Origin: Bacteroidota bacterium
GTDB taxonomy: Bacteria > Bacteroidota > Bacteroidia > Sphingobacteriales > Sphingobacteriaceae
Length of the DNA stretch: 55,107 bases
Direction of reading: 5' to 3'
Assembly (NCBI GenBank): GCA_018828585.1
Contig: JAHJVW010000068.1
Coordinates: forward strand, 1-55,107
Under the pieces are notes generated by a model that searched no databases, had not been told where the DNA came from, and saw only the letters and a list, made by a program, of their open reading frames with translations. Positions 8,431 to 17,019 of this stretch are shown here, piece by piece; position 1 is the first letter of the stretch; each line of letters opens with the position of its first letter. Position numbers and translations under genes: made by a program.

Positions 8431-8799
8431 CTTACTTGATTTAGAATTTTGGTATCTGATAAATCCGTTGATTAGTTTTCCAACACTTTCAACTTTTTGA
8501 ATACAAATTTCTAATTGATTGTCATCAATAAAATTCAGATCCTTAGAAATGAATATTTGAGTTTCCAGTTCATAAAGTGAGCCTCTTCCGATATTTAGAA
8601 ATTGAATAGTTTCTTTTAGATGTTGTCTTCCACATCCTTCGGCAATATTCGAAGGAATAGAAACGACGGACCTCCTCATCTGAGAGATTAAACCAAATTG
8701 TTCTGCTTTTGGAAAACTAGCGGTAAGCTCATAAATAAAAGAAGCCAATTCTCTTGCTTGCTTCCAAACATCCAACTCTGTATATTTTTGATAACCCAT
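8425..8799 (-). CDS. Four-helix bundle protein (S23 / rRNA intervening-sequence family)
   Basis: A 124-residue, almost all-helical protein of the four-helix bundle family. Signature blocks are ELDVWKQARELASFIYELT (residues 8-26), FGLISQMRRSVVSIPSNIAEG (about 35-55) and RGSLYELETQIFISKDL. Members were first noticed as proteins encoded in 23S rRNA intervening sequences and are also scattered in Bacteroidota genomes. The molecular role is not established. It interrupts the thrB-thrC junction and is bracketed by GGTTAG-type repeats. This suggests insertion as a small mobile unit that left the pathway genes intact. Confidence 0.87.
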   Translation of the reverse strand: MGYQKYTELDVWKQARELASFIYELTASFPKAEQFGLISQMRRSVVSIPSNIAEGCGRQHLKETIQFLNIGRGSLYELETQIFISKDLNFIDDNQLEICIQKVESVGKLINGFIRYQNSKSSKS

Positions 8800-8925
8800 G
8801 TTATTAGTTGGTTAGGTGATTAGTTTGCTGGGTTATTAGTAGATAGTTAGTTGGATATTTAATTATTTCGTTTGTTTCCATTACACAAGTCTAACAAACT
8901 AACCAACCATACAACTAACAAACCA
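8800..8925 (-). repeat. TTAG/GGTT microrepeat spacer with inverted halves
   Basis: The plus-strand left part (about 8803-8856) is rich in GTTAGTTGG/GGTTAGG words. The right part (about 8891-8925) carries their complements, such as CTAACAAACTAACCAACC, so the spacer can fold on itself. The repeat extends into thrB and supplies its last codons and TAG stop (8915-8917). Confidence 0.55.
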
Positions 8926-9841
8926 CCGGTCCTTTTTCGTTAATTTCTGATAAATAAATATTGCTTTCTATGCCTAATGTTGCCAGCATCTTTTTCATCT
9001 CCTGTAAAGATTTTTGGGCCTCCTCTGGAGATCTGAATAAGGAGAAAACCGTTGGGCCAGAACCAGAAATCCCGAAACCTAAAGCACCATTTCCCATCGC
9101 CATTTCTTTCATTCTATCGAATTCCGGAATCAAAATAGAACGAATTGGTTCGATGATCACATCCTTCATACATCTTCCCAATAGTTCGTAATCCTGAGTG
9201 TAAAGTGAGCTGATTAAACCTGCAATATTTCCCCATTGAATTACGGCATCTTTCAATAACACTTTAGATCGGATAATTTGTCTAGCATCTCTGGTCGGAA
9301 CGTCCACATGCGGATACAACAAAGCGCAATATAATTTAGGAACTGGCAGTGCTATCACTTCTAGGGGCTCGTAACTTTTAATTAAAGTGAAGCCACCAAA
9401 CAAAGCTGGCGCAACATTATCCGCATGGCCATGGCCACAAGCTAAAGCTTCGCCTTCCATAGCAAAAGGCAATAACTCCATTTTAGAAAGCGGTTTTCCC
9501 AACAATTCATTGGCAGCAAACAAACCCGCTACCGCACTTGCGGAACTTGAACCTAAACCACTGCCCATTGGCATCTTCTTCTTCAGCTTGATATTTAAAC
9601 CAACATCTTCTCTTTCCAGTTTTTTCAGCAAACTGATGACACTTGCGCTTACCGTATTTTTTGAGGGATCTAAAGGTAATTTTCCTTCGTCTCCTTCAAT
9701 GGATATGATATTTACGCCGGGTTTGCTTGTCATTTCCATGATGAGCTCGTCACCCGGCTCGTTCACTGCAAAACCTAAAATATCAAACCCACAGACTACA
9801 TTGGCTACAGTTGCAGGTGCAAAAACTTTTATTGATTCCAT
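8915..9841 (-). CDS. thrB: Homoserine kinase ThrB
   Basis: GHMP-family kinase phosphorylating homoserine to O-phosphohomoserine. The 308 residues match the family size. The ATP-binding loop is PMGSGLGSSSASAVAG, starting at residue 91. The N-terminal FAPATVANVVCGFDILGFA and the C-terminal GISGSGPTVFSLF are the other two GHMP motifs. It lies 36 bases downstream of thrA. The very C-terminus and stop come from the adjacent GGTT-type repeat, so the end of the protein may differ from relatives. Confidence 0.95.
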   Translation of the reverse strand: MESIKVFAPATVANVVCGFDILGFAVNEPGDELIMEMTSKPGVNIISIEGDEGKLPLDPSKNTVSASVISLLKKLEREDVGLNIKLKKKMPMGSGLGSSSASAVAGLFAANELLGKPLSKMELLPFAMEGEALACGHGHADNVAPALFGGFTLIKSYEPLEVIALPVPKLYCALLYPHVDVPTRDARQIIRSKVLLKDAVIQWGNIAGLISSLYTQDYELLGRCMKDVIIEPIRSILIPEFDRMKEMAMGNGALGFGISGSGPTVFSLFRSPEEAQKSLQEMKKMLATLGIESNIYLSEINEKGPVVC

Positions 9842-9877
9842 TTTAATTTTATTGCTTTTCGCTTTCTGCCTTAGGCT
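9842..9877 (-). repeat. AAGC-word spacer between thrA and thrB
   Basis: Read on the minus strand, the spacer is a run of AAGC/AAAGC/AAGGC words (AAAGCCTAAGGCAGAAAGCG). It is one of several gene junctions here filled with a private short word. No promoter or terminator is evident. Confidence 0.4.
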
Positions 9878-12334
9878 TTAAGCTTTACTTGCTCCTACTT
9901 TAACTAAATCAGCAAATACACCCGCTGCAGTTACTGCTGCTCCTGCTCCCGGACCTTTAACCACCATTTGGGTTTCATTATACCTATCGGTGGTGAATGC
10001 AATGATATTATCACTTCCGGATAAAGCATAAAAAGGATGATCTGCACCTACGGCTTGCATACTTATTTCTACTTTTCCATTCTCCAATTTTCCGATGTAG
10101 CGGAGCACTTTTCCAGCTTTCTCTGCATCCTTTTTCACTTGCTCAAAATAGTCATTTGAGCTTTTCAGCTCCTGATAAAAATCTGCAACACTTGGAGCTT
10201 TAGCACAACTTTCTGGAATAATTTCTCCTAGTTTCACATCATTGGCTTCCATTTCGATCCCTGTATTTCTTGCTAAAATCAACATCTTACGCATAAAATC
10301 CACACCCCCTAAATCATCTCTTGGGTCAGGCTCGGTAAATCCTTTTTCCTGAGCCAGCTTCACCACATCATGAAAATTGGCGTCTCCTTTAAAATTATTA
10401 AAGATGAAGGAAATGGTTCCAGAAAGAATGGCTTCAATTTTTGAAATCTTATCACCACTCACGATTAGATCGTTCAACGTTTTAATGATAGGTAAACCTG
10501 CTCCCACATTGGTTTCATAATAGAAATCAACTCCATGCTTTTGAGCTGTATTTTTTAACTCAGCAAATTGAGCATATTCCCCAGAATTGGCAATTTTATT
10601 ACAAGTCACCACAGAGATATTTGCCTCAAATGCTTCTTTATAAAACTGAGATGGATAAGGGCTGGCAGTGTTATCAATAAATACACAATTAGGTAAATTC
10701 AGCTTTTTCATTTGCTGTATAAATTCCTCCAGATTTGCTTCCTCTTCAGAAGCATTCAATAGCTCTTTCCAATTTCCTAAATCTATTCCATCAACATCTA
10801 TCAACATCTTTTTAGTATTGGTTAAGCCTAATATTTTAATATTGATGAGGTTATTCTTCGCTAAAAATTCCTTGTGTCCTTTAATCTGAGATAATAACTC
10901 TGTACCAATATTTCCAACCCCAACAACAAATACATTTAATGTCTTCTGCAGTTCGGCGAAGAACGCATCATGAACGGCATTTAAAGCTTTGGATAAGTCT
11001 TCGTTGTAAATAATAACCGAAATATTATACTCAGAAGAACCTTGTGCAATGGCCACCACATTCACTCCATTTCTTCCCAAAGCATTGAAAAGCTTACCGG
11101 AAATTCCCGGAGTTTTCTTCATATTTTCACCTACAATGGCCAGGATAGAAAGGTTGGTTTCAATCTTCACAGGTTCCAATTTTCCGGCATGCAACTCCAA
11201 TTCAAACTCCTGCTCAATCAAAATCTTAGCTTTCAAAACTTCATCCGGATTTACGGCAAAAGTGATGGAATGTTCTGACGAGGATTGCGTGATTAATATC
11301 ACATTTACCTGCTCACGGGAAAGTAGAGAGAACAAACGTCCGCTAAAACCCGCTTTGCCCACCATTCCACTACCTTCAATATTGATGATGCTGATACGAT
11401 CAACCGAGGAAATCCCGCGGATGATGGTGTTGGAAGGTTTTAAATCATGTTTAATGAAAGTCCCGGCAAACTCGGGATCAAAAGTATTTTTAATGACAAT
11501 AGGAATTTTCTTTAAAAAAGCCGGAATCATTGTTGGTGGGTAAATCACTTTTGCCCCAAAAAAAGAAAGTTCCATAGCTTCAGTGTAAGAAAGCTCCTCC
11601 ATAGAGAAAGCTTTTTTCACCCGGCGTGGATCGGCAGTCATCATACCGTTTACATCAGTCCATATTTCAATCTGACTCACATTCAAAGCTGCACCAAAAA
11701 TTGCCGCGGTATAATCGCTTCCTCCTCTGCCCAAGGTGGTAATTTTACTTTCGGCATTACTAGCAATAAAGCCGGTAGCTACTACTAAATTTTCACTATT
11801 ATGAGCAAAAAAATCTTGTACCAATAGATTTGTCTGTCCAATATCCACTTTAGCATGCCCAAAGCTACTGTCAGTTTTAATCACTGAAGTAGTATCTAAA
11901 AATTCGGTTTGTAAATGTATAGTTCTCAAAATCCGGCTAATCATAAATGCTGAACTCTTCTCTCCGAAGCTCAAAACTACGTCTTTGGTTTTAGCACTTA
12001 ACTCCTGCAAAGCAGTGATTCCCTGCAAAATATCTTCCAGTTCTTGAAAATATAACTTCAGCTTTGTTAACACCTGATTTTGCTGTTGCAACGGAACCAA
12101 CTCCTTCACAACAACGAAGTGTCTTTTCTCTAAATCTGTTAAGCTAGGCATATAATCGCTACCTTCAACAGCATCTTCAGCCATTTTCAGCAACTGGTTG
12201 GTTACACCGGCCATTGCCGAAACTACTATAATAACAGGCTCTTTCTGATCTAATTCTCTTTTAATTACGCCCATCAGGGCTTTTAGTGCTTCTACGGAAC
12301 CTACGGATGTTCCACCGAATTTTAAGATTTTCAT
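9878..12334 (-). CDS. thrA: Bifunctional aspartokinase I / homoserine dehydrogenase I ThrA
   Basis: Fusion enzyme catalysing the first step (aspartate phosphorylation) and third step (aspartate semialdehyde to homoserine) of the aspartate pathway. The 818 residues match E. coli ThrA (820). The kinase begins at residue 4 with KFGGTSVGS and has the GRGGSDYTA loop. Two ACT repeats occupy about residues 310-455, the site of threonine feedback in this family. The dehydrogenase starts near 465 with VFVVGVGNIGTELL and has YYETNVGAGLPII. It is the first structural gene after the threonine leader attenuator; its ATG lies 20 bases beyond the terminator hairpin. Confidence 0.96.
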   Translation of the reverse strand: MKILKFGGTSVGSVEALKALMGVIKRELDQKEPVIIVVSAMAGVTNQLLKMAEDAVEGSDYMPSLTDLEKRHFVVVKELVPLQQQNQVLTKLKLYFQELEDILQGITALQELSAKTKDVVLSFGEKSSAFMISRILRTIHLQTEFLDTTSVIKTDSSFGHAKVDIGQTNLLVQDFFAHNSENLVVATGFIASNAESKITTLGRGGSDYTAAIFGAALNVSQIEIWTDVNGMMTADPRRVKKAFSMEELSYTEAMELSFFGAKVIYPPTMIPAFLKKIPIVIKNTFDPEFAGTFIKHDLKPSNTIIRGISSVDRISIINIEGSGMVGKAGFSGRLFSLLSREQVNVILITQSSSEHSITFAVNPDEVLKAKILIEQEFELELHAGKLEPVKIETNLSILAIVGENMKKTPGISGKLFNALGRNGVNVVAIAQGSSEYNISVIIYNEDLSKALNAVHDAFFAELQKTLNVFVVGVGNIGTELLSQIKGHKEFLAKNNLINIKILGLTNTKKMLIDVDGIDLGNWKELLNASEEEANLEEFIQQMKKLNLPNCVFIDNTASPYPSQFYKEAFEANISVVTCNKIANSGEYAQFAELKNTAQKHGVDFYYETNVGAGLPIIKTLNDLIVSGDKISKIEAILSGTISFIFNNFKGDANFHDVVKLAQEKGFTEPDPRDDLGGVDFMRKMLILARNTGIEMEANDVKLGEIIPESCAKAPSVADFYQELKSSNDYFEQVKKDAEKAGKVLRYIGKLENGKVEISMQAVGADHPFYALSGSDNIIAFTTDRYNETQMVVKGPGAGAAVTAAGVFADLVKVGASKA

Positions 12335-12350
12335 TTTTTTACTATATATA

Positions 12351-12383
12351 AAAAAAGCGCCTTCCGTTTATCGGAAGGCGCTT
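12351..12383 (-). terminator. Intrinsic terminator of the thr attenuator
   Basis: On the minus strand AAGCGCCTTCCG (12383-12372), loop ATAAA and CGGAAGGCGCTT (12366-12355) form a perfect 12-bp stem, followed immediately by a U run (12356-12351). It lies between the leader peptide and thrA, so it can only stop transcription before the operon. Its 5' arm contains CCTTCCG, which can instead pair with CGGAAGG at 12416-12410 in the leader. Confidence 0.9.
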
Positions 12384-12406
12384 GCATATGTGAATTTCAA
12401 ACATAA

Positions 12407-12466
12407 CTACCTTCCGCTACGCAAATGCGTAGTGCTTGTTGTAGTATATGTTGTTGTAAAAATCAT
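12407..12466 (-). CDS. thrL: thr operon leader peptide (threonine-rich)
   Basis: A 19-codon open frame upstream of thrA encodes MIFTTTYTTTSTTHLRSGR. It contains eight Thr codons, with runs of three, three and two, plus one Ile near the start. Such composition is the signature of a transcription-attenuation leader in which ribosomes stall when charged tRNA-Thr is scarce. The last Thr codons (ACT ACG) form part of the first hairpin arm. The stop codon directly follows CGGAAGG, the segment that would form the antiterminator. A strong promoter lies just upstream. The gene is far shorter than automatic gene calls usually retain. Confidence 0.88.
   Translation of the reverse strand: MIFTTTYTTTSTTHLRSGR
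12410..12432 (-). promoter_or_regulatory. thr attenuator switch segments (pause hairpin and antiterminator strand)
   Basis: On the minus strand CTACGCA (12432-12426) and TGCGTAG (12423-12417) form a 7-bp hairpin. CGGAAGG (12416-12410) follows directly. CGGAAGG is complementary to CCTTCCG in the terminator's 5' arm (12378-12372). A ribosome stalled on the Thr codons would cover the first arm and allow CGGAAGG to pair with CCTTCCG, preventing termination. A ribosome reaching the stop at 12409-12407 would cover CGGAAGG and allow termination. Confidence 0.8.
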
Positions 12467-12487
12467 GTCTTTGTGTAATTGATACAC

Positions 12488-12518
12488 CAAAACTAAGCTT
12501 TACATTTTTAAATGCAAA
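12488..12518 (-). promoter_or_regulatory. Promoter of the thr operon leader
   Basis: On the minus strand TTTG (12518-12515), exactly 19 bases, then TAGTTTTG (12495-12488), a full match to the Bacteroidota promoter consensus. Initiation would fall a few bases beyond 12488, giving a leader RNA that opens just upstream of the leader-peptide ATG at 12466. Confidence 0.8.
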
Positions 12519-12695
12519 TTTTTTGATACAATTATTTTTCAGAGCTTTTCCGGGCTATACATTGATACGTCTTCAGCCATTATCCGCCAGCCATTACACA
12601 TTTCTATCCTTGAGCCAACAATATCAGCATGAAAACACATCAATTTTATTGCTTTTATAGAGGGAACCACCATAATAATTATCTTTACAGCAAAG

Positions 12696-13616
12696 ATGCA
12701 GGGACTAGTTATTAAATCTACAGGCAGTTGGTACACCGTTTTAGGCGACACCGAAAAATATTACGAGTGCAGAATAAAAGGTAAACTCCGGATGAAGGGC
12801 TTGGTGAGTACAAACCCTGTCGCCGTAGGCGACCGAGTTGATTTTGAACTAGAACCCGACCAAGATACTGCTGTGATTTCTAAAGTACATGATCGTAGAA
12901 ACTACATCATCCGTAAGTCCATCAATCTTTCTAAACAAGTTCAAATTATTGGCGCCAATTTAGATTTAGCTTGTTTAGTGGTTACTTTAGCTTCCCCACG
13001 TACTTCATTGGGTTTCATAGACCGATTTCTAGTTACCGCAGAAGCTTATGGTATTCCCGCTATTTTAGTGTTCAATAAGTTGGATTTATTCAATGAAGAA
13101 GGTTTGGAGATTTTAGCCAACTGGATGGATTTATACGAAAGTATTGGCTACCCATGTTATGCTGTTTCCGCAATAAAAGGTCTTAATATTGAAGATTTAG
13201 AGTCAGAATTAAAAGATAAAACCACTTTGTTCTCTGGCCATTCTGGAGTAGGCAAATCCAGTCTCATCAACAGATTAATTCCCGGAAAAGAATTAAGAAC
13301 CGGCAAAATCTCTAATTGGAGCGACATGGGAAAACATACCACCACTTTCGCCGAATTATTTGAACTGCCTTTTGGCGGAAAATTAATTGATACTCCTGGA
13401 ATTCGAGAAATGGGTATTGCAGACATAGAAAAACATGAGCTGGGACATTTCTTCCCAGAGATGAGGGCGCTAATGAATCAATGTCGATTTAACAATTGCG
13501 TTCACGTCAACGAGCCTGGTTGTGCGGTATTGAAAGGCTTAGAAGAAGGAGAAATAGAGCCTACCCGTTACGATAGCTATCAAAGTATTTATTTCGGGAA
13601 TGATACAAGGGCATGA
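12696..13616 (+). CDS. rsgA: Ribosome small subunit-dependent GTPase RsgA
   Basis: Circularly permuted GTPase that checks late maturation of the 30S subunit. In 306 residues it has an N-terminal OB fold and then motifs in the permuted order: NKLDLF (G4), GHSGVGKSSLINRL (P-loop) and DTPGIREMG (G3). A C-terminal zinc knuckle has the pattern C-x4-C-x-H-x5-C (CRFNNCVHVNEPGC). TATCTTTA at 12680-12687 is a plausible -7 box just before the ATG. The gene is divergent from the thr leader; the 177 bases between the thr promoter and rsgA show no gene. Confidence 0.95.
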   Translation: MQGLVIKSTGSWYTVLGDTEKYYECRIKGKLRMKGLVSTNPVAVGDRVDFELEPDQDTAVISKVHDRRNYIIRKSINLSKQVQIIGANLDLACLVVTLASPRTSLGFIDRFLVTAEAYGIPAILVFNKLDLFNEEGLEILANWMDLYESIGYPCYAVSAIKGLNIEDLESELKDKTTLFSGHSGVGKSSLINRLIPGKELRTGKISNWSDMGKHTTTFAELFELPFGGKLIDTPGIREMGIADIEKHELGHFFPEMRALMNQCRFNNCVHVNEPGCAVLKGLEEGEIEPTRYDSYQSIYFGNDTRA

Positions 13617-13689
13617 GAAGACTCAAGAACCAAGAGAAAAGACAAAATAAATATAATTTTTAATCCCACTATAATCCTAACAAACTAAA

Positions 13690-14142
13690 ATGAGAGCAGT
13701 ACTACAAAGAGTTTCTGAAGCGTCCTGTAAAGTAAATGGAGAAATTACCGGTTCAATTGAGCAGGGGTTTTTAGTATTACTAGGAATTGAAGATGCCGAT
13801 ACGGAAGAAGATTTGGTATGGCTAGCACAGAAAATTGCTAACATGCGAGTTTTTAGTGATGAAAATGATTTAATGAACAAGTCATTAGCAGACATTGATG
13901 GTCGTGTCTTATTGATATCTCAATTCACTTTATTTGCACAAACTAAAAAAGGAAACCGACCGTCCTTTATTAAAGCCGCTAGACCTGAAAAAGCGATTCC
14001 TCTTTACGATAAAATGATTTTAGAGCTTGAGAAATTGACTAGAAAAAAAACTGAAACTGGGGTTTTTGGTGCTAATATGAAAGTGAGTTTAGTGAATGAT
14101 GGACCGGTTACGATTGGGATAGACACTAAGAATAAAGAGTAA
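13690..14142 (+). CDS. dtd: D-aminoacyl-tRNA deacylase Dtd
   Basis: A 150-residue Dtd protein that removes D-amino acids (and glycine mischarged on tRNA-Ala) from tRNA. It carries the two family signatures: LISQFTLFAQTKKGNRPSF around residues 76-94 and the C-terminal VSLVNDGPVTI, whose GP motif forms the chiral-proofreading site. Length is typical. The 73-base gap after rsgA is an AAGA-rich purine spacer (CAAGAACCAAGAGAAAAGAC). A MazG-like gene follows within 26 bases and is probably co-transcribed. Confidence 0.94.
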   Translation: MRAVLQRVSEASCKVNGEITGSIEQGFLVLLGIEDADTEEDLVWLAQKIANMRVFSDENDLMNKSLADIDGRVLLISQFTLFAQTKKGNRPSFIKAARPEKAIPLYDKMILELEKLTRKKTETGVFGANMKVSLVNDGPVTIGIDTKNKE

Positions 14143-14167
14143 GGATAAAGACCAAATATTCAAGACA

Positions 14168-14509
14168 ATGGAAGATAAGCAAATTACAATTTCAGAGGCT
14201 CAGAAAATTGTAGATGAATGGATAAAAACTACTGGAGTCCGTTATTTTAACGAGCTCACCAATACTGCCATTCTAATGGAAGAAGTTGGTGAAGTTGCCC
14301 GAATTATGGCTCGTAAATACGGTGAGCAATCCTTTAAAAAATCAGATCAGGACGTCAATTTGGCAGATGAAATGGCTGATGTACTCTTTGTTTTAATCTG
14401 CTTAGCCAACCAAACAGGAATTAATTTAACAGATGCGCTTGAAAAAAACCTCGAGAAAAAAAGTATTCGTGATGCCACTAGGCATCAAAATAATGAAAAA
14501 CTAAAATAA
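14168..14509 (+). CDS. MazG-like nucleotide pyrophosphohydrolase
   Basis: A 113-residue single MazG-type domain. The metal-binding helices carry LMEEVGEVARIMARKYGEQSF and LADEMADVLFVLICLANQTGI, giving the ExxE and ExxD ligand sets of the family that hydrolyses NTPs or dNTPs to monophosphates. It is shorter than E. coli MazG, which has two domains, and resembles the small RS21-C6/iMazG type. It sits 26 bases after dtd in the same direction and is the last gene before a convergent junction with tatC. Substrate is not predictable. Confidence 0.87.
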   Translation: MEDKQITISEAQKIVDEWIKTTGVRYFNELTNTAILMEEVGEVARIMARKYGEQSFKKSDQDVNLADEMADVLFVLICLANQTGINLTDALEKNLEKKSIRDATRHQNNEKLK

Positions 14510-14591
14510 TTAAACTTAGGTTTTTTACTTGAGGAATATTAGAAAATATTGGCTTTTAAGCTAATTCTTTAGCGGCATAAACTTCAAGCCC

Positions 14592-14612
14592 ATCCCCGAT
14601 GGCTATCAGGGG
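14592..14612. repeat. Dispersed palindromic repeat, short copy 2
   Basis: CCCCGATGGCTATCAGGGG (within 14594-14612) is a variant of the CCCGATAGCTATCGGG core found at 6368-6445 and 51463-51551. It lies between the convergent 3' ends of the MazG-like gene and tatC, a position where it could act as a bidirectional transcription stop. Confidence 0.5.
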
Positions 14613-14636
14613 AAAGCTCTTTTCAATTGAATCCCC

Positions 14637-15515
14637 TTAATTATTAAAAAACGCTTTCTCGGCTTTTAACTTCTTTTTTTGAACCCTTGCTGAAACAGCG
14701 ATACTTACCTCGTACAATAAAAATAAGGGAAAACTAACAGTTAGCATGGTTGGAATATCTGGAGTGGGCGTAACAATTGCTGCAATTACTAAAATAATGA
14801 TAACTGCATATCTCCGTTTCTCTTTCATAAATTTAGGCGTCATGATTCCTAAACGAGAAAGAATATAAATAACGATCGGTAGTTCGAATACGGCGCCAGT
14901 ACAAAGCGTTAAAGTAGCTACTGAAGAGAAATATGAATCGATCGTTATTGTATTTTCGATATCAGGACTGATTGAGTAGTTAGATAAGAAATTTACAGAA
15001 AGTGGGGCCACAATAAAATAACCGAAAAGCAAGCCAATGATAAAAAGCATACTAGCATAAAAAACAAATCCGGTAGCTGATTTACGTTCATTATCCTTTA
15101 AAGCGGGTTTTACAAAAAGCCAAACTTCCCATAGTAAATAGGGGAATCCGAGAATAACACCAGTCATCAAAGCAGAATTGATTTGCAATGTAAATTGCCC
15201 TGCCATTTCGGTATTGATAATTTTTCCTGGAATATTGGTGATGCAAAATCCTGGACCCATGTTAAAATAAGCTCCTATTTCGCACATCTTTCGATAAGTC
15301 CAGAAAGTGGGCTTATGAGGCCCCATAATAATGGTATCAAATAGAAAATCGTAGTAATAAAAACAAATAATTGTAAACACAACCACCGCAATGGATGCCC
15401 TAACAAGATGAATTCTTAATGCGGCTAGGTGATCGAAAAAAGACATCTCAGCCTCTATACTTTTACCTTTATTCTTTACCGACTCAACTAAATCTGTTTT
15501 TCTTGATTTGCTCAT
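14637..15515 (-). CDS. tatC: Twin-arginine translocase subunit TatC
   Basis: Polytopic membrane protein that recognises twin-arginine signal peptides and exports folded proteins. The 292-residue protein has the family-start block MSFFDHLAALRIHLVRA near residue 24, about six membrane helices, and conserved PFLLWEVW-like and FELPIVIYIL segments. Its periplasmic loop after the first helix is longer than in E. coli TatC, as is usual in Bacteroidota. No tatA/B gene is adjacent. A strong hairpin separates it from accC upstream, so it is probably transcribed independently. Confidence 0.94.
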   Translation of the reverse strand: MSKSRKTDLVESVKNKGKSIEAEMSFFDHLAALRIHLVRASIAVVVFTIICFYYYDFLFDTIIMGPHKPTFWTYRKMCEIGAYFNMGPGFCITNIPGKIINTEMAGQFTLQINSALMTGVILGFPYLLWEVWLFVKPALKDNERKSATGFVFYASMLFIIGLLFGYFIVAPLSVNFLSNYSISPDIENTITIDSYFSSVATLTLCTGAVFELPIVIYILSRLGIMTPKFMKEKRRYAVIIILVIAAIVTPTPDIPTMLTVSFPLFLLYEVSIAVSARVQKKKLKAEKAFFNN

Positions 15516-15533
15516 CCTTAATTATATTGATAC

Positions 15534-15570
15534 AAAAATACCATTTTGAATTTATCAAAATGGTATTTTT
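15534..15570. terminator. Bidirectional intrinsic terminator between accC and tatC
   Basis: AAAAATACCATTTTGA (15534-15549) and TCAAAATGGTATTTTT (15555-15570) form a perfect 16-bp stem with a 5-base loop, flanked by A and U runs. It lies 19 bases beyond the accC stop on the minus strand and would end the fatty-acid operon. Confidence 0.8.
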
Positions 15571-15588
15571 GTTGATCATCACATTTAT

Positions 15589-16935
15589 TTATTCTTCAGA
15601 ACCGATTTCAAATGATTCCATAAATTTAGTGGTAAAGTTACCCGCTCTAAAGTTTGGATCCTGTAATAATTTCAGATGAAAAGGAATTGTAGTTTTAATT
15701 CCTTCAATTACAAATTCGCTTAATGCTCTTTCCATAGTACATAATGCCTCATCGCGTGTTTGAGCCACGCAAATTAGTTTCGCAATCATCGAATCATAAT
15801 TTGGTGGAATATTATATCCCGCATAAACATGCGTATCTACTCTAACTCCATGACCCCCTGGCGAATGAAAATGAGTAATTTTTCCGGGTGATGGTCTGAA
15901 GTTGTTGTATGGATCTTCTGCGTTGATGCGGCATTCTATCGCATGCATTTCTGGTGTATATGATTTTCCTGATATTGGAATTCCAGATGCCACTTTGATT
16001 TGCTCTTTGATCAAATCAAAGTTAATTACTTCTTCTGTTACAGGATGTTCTACTTGGATACGCGTATTCATTTCCATAAAATAGAAGTTTCGATGTTTAT
16101 CAACCAAAAATTCTACGGTTCCGGCACCTTCATATTTTACTGCAGTAGCACCTTTAATTGCTGCAGCGCCCATTCTTTCTCTTAAATCTGGAGTCATAAA
16201 AGGTGAGGGTGCTTCTTCTACTAATTTTTGGTGACGACGTTGAATTGAACAATCTCTTTCAGAAAGGTGACAAACTTTTCCAAACTGATCTCCAATAACT
16301 TGAATTTCGATGTGACGAGGGTCCTCAATGTATTTTTCTAAATACATTCCATCATTTCCGAATGCTGCTGCAGATTCTTGTCGAGCTGAATTCCAGGCAT
16401 CTTCAAAATCTCCATCTTTCCAAACTTGGCGCATTCCTCTACCACCACCACCGGCTGTTGCTTTTAATATTACCGGATAGCCAATTTTATTAGCAATTTC
16501 AATCCCTTGCTTAACATCTTTTAATAAACCCTCTGAACCTGGAATTGTGGGTACTCCAGCTGCTTTCATAGTATCTTTGGCAGATGCTTTATCGCCCATA
16601 CTGTTTATTTGGTCCGCTGTAGCACCTATAAACTTAATTCCATACTCCTCACAAATCGCTGAGAATTTTGCATTCTCTGACAAGAATCCATAACCAGGGT
16701 GAATGGCATCCGCATTCGTTAATTCGGCAGCCGAAATAATATTTGGGATGTTTAAATAAGAATCCTTACTTGGTGGAGGGCCTATGCATACCGCCTCATC
16801 AGCAAATCGAACATGTAAACTTTCTCTATCAGCTGTTGAGTAAACTGCAACCGTTTTAATCCCCATCTCTTTACAAGTACGGATAATCCGTAAGGCAATC
16901 TCTCCTCTATTTGCAATTAATATTTTCTTGAACAT
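15589..16935 (-). CDS. accC: Acetyl-CoA carboxylase biotin carboxylase subunit AccC
   Basis: Carboxylates biotin on AccB with ATP and bicarbonate, the first half-reaction of malonyl-CoA synthesis. The 448 residues match E. coli AccC (449). The N-terminal [20 protein letters not shown] is diagnostic. The glycine-rich lid [11 protein letters not shown] and the catalytic [14 protein letters not shown] segment are intact. It is the final gene of the DUF177-rpmF-plsX-fabH-accB-accC cluster, 84 bases after accB, and is followed by an intrinsic terminator. Confidence 0.96.
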   Translation of the reverse strand: MFKKILIANRGEIALRIIRTCKEMGIKTVAVYSTADRESLHVRFADEAVCIGPPPSKDSYLNIPNIISAAELTNADAIHPGYGFLSENAKFSAICEEYGIKFIGATADQINSMGDKASAKDTMKAAGVPTIPGSEGLLKDVKQGIEIANKIGYPVILKATAGGGGRGMRQVWKDGDFEDAWNSARQESAAAFGNDGMYLEKYIEDPRHIEIQVIGDQFGKVCHLSERDCSIQRRHQKLVEEAPSPFMTPDLRERMGAAAIKGATAVKYEGAGTVEFLVDKHRNFYFMEMNTRIQVEHPVTEEVINFDLIKEQIKVASGIPISGKSYTPEMHAIECRINAEDPYNNFRPSPGKITHFHSPGGHGVRVDTHVYAGYNIPPNYDSMIAKLICVAQTRDEALCTMERALSEFVIEGIKTTIPFHLKLLQDPNFRAGNFTTKFMESFEIGSEE

Positions 16936-16942
16936 TTTCTAT

Positions 16943-17010
16943 ACAATTTGACGATTTGATAATTTGATCATTTTTCAATTTGATCAACAAATTGATTCAT
17001 CTTCTTATTG
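16943..17010 (-). repeat. AATTTGA-word spacer between accB and accC
   Basis: On the plus strand the spacer is a run of TTTGA/AATTTGA/AAATTGA words, such as AATTTGACGATTTGATAAT. No promoter consensus or terminator stands out. It is another junction filled with a private short-word repeat. Confidence 0.45.
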
Positions 17011-17019
17011 ACAAATTGA

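Noticed and set aside
8399-8925. Possible CRISPR-like array of GGTT repeats
   Set aside because: Words are 4-8 bases, irregular, and lack uniform spacers or cas genes.
12539-12751. 70-codon minus-strand frame between the thr promoter and rsgA
   Set aside because: Overlaps the rsgA start antisense, has no recognisable features, and would cover rsgA's promoter.
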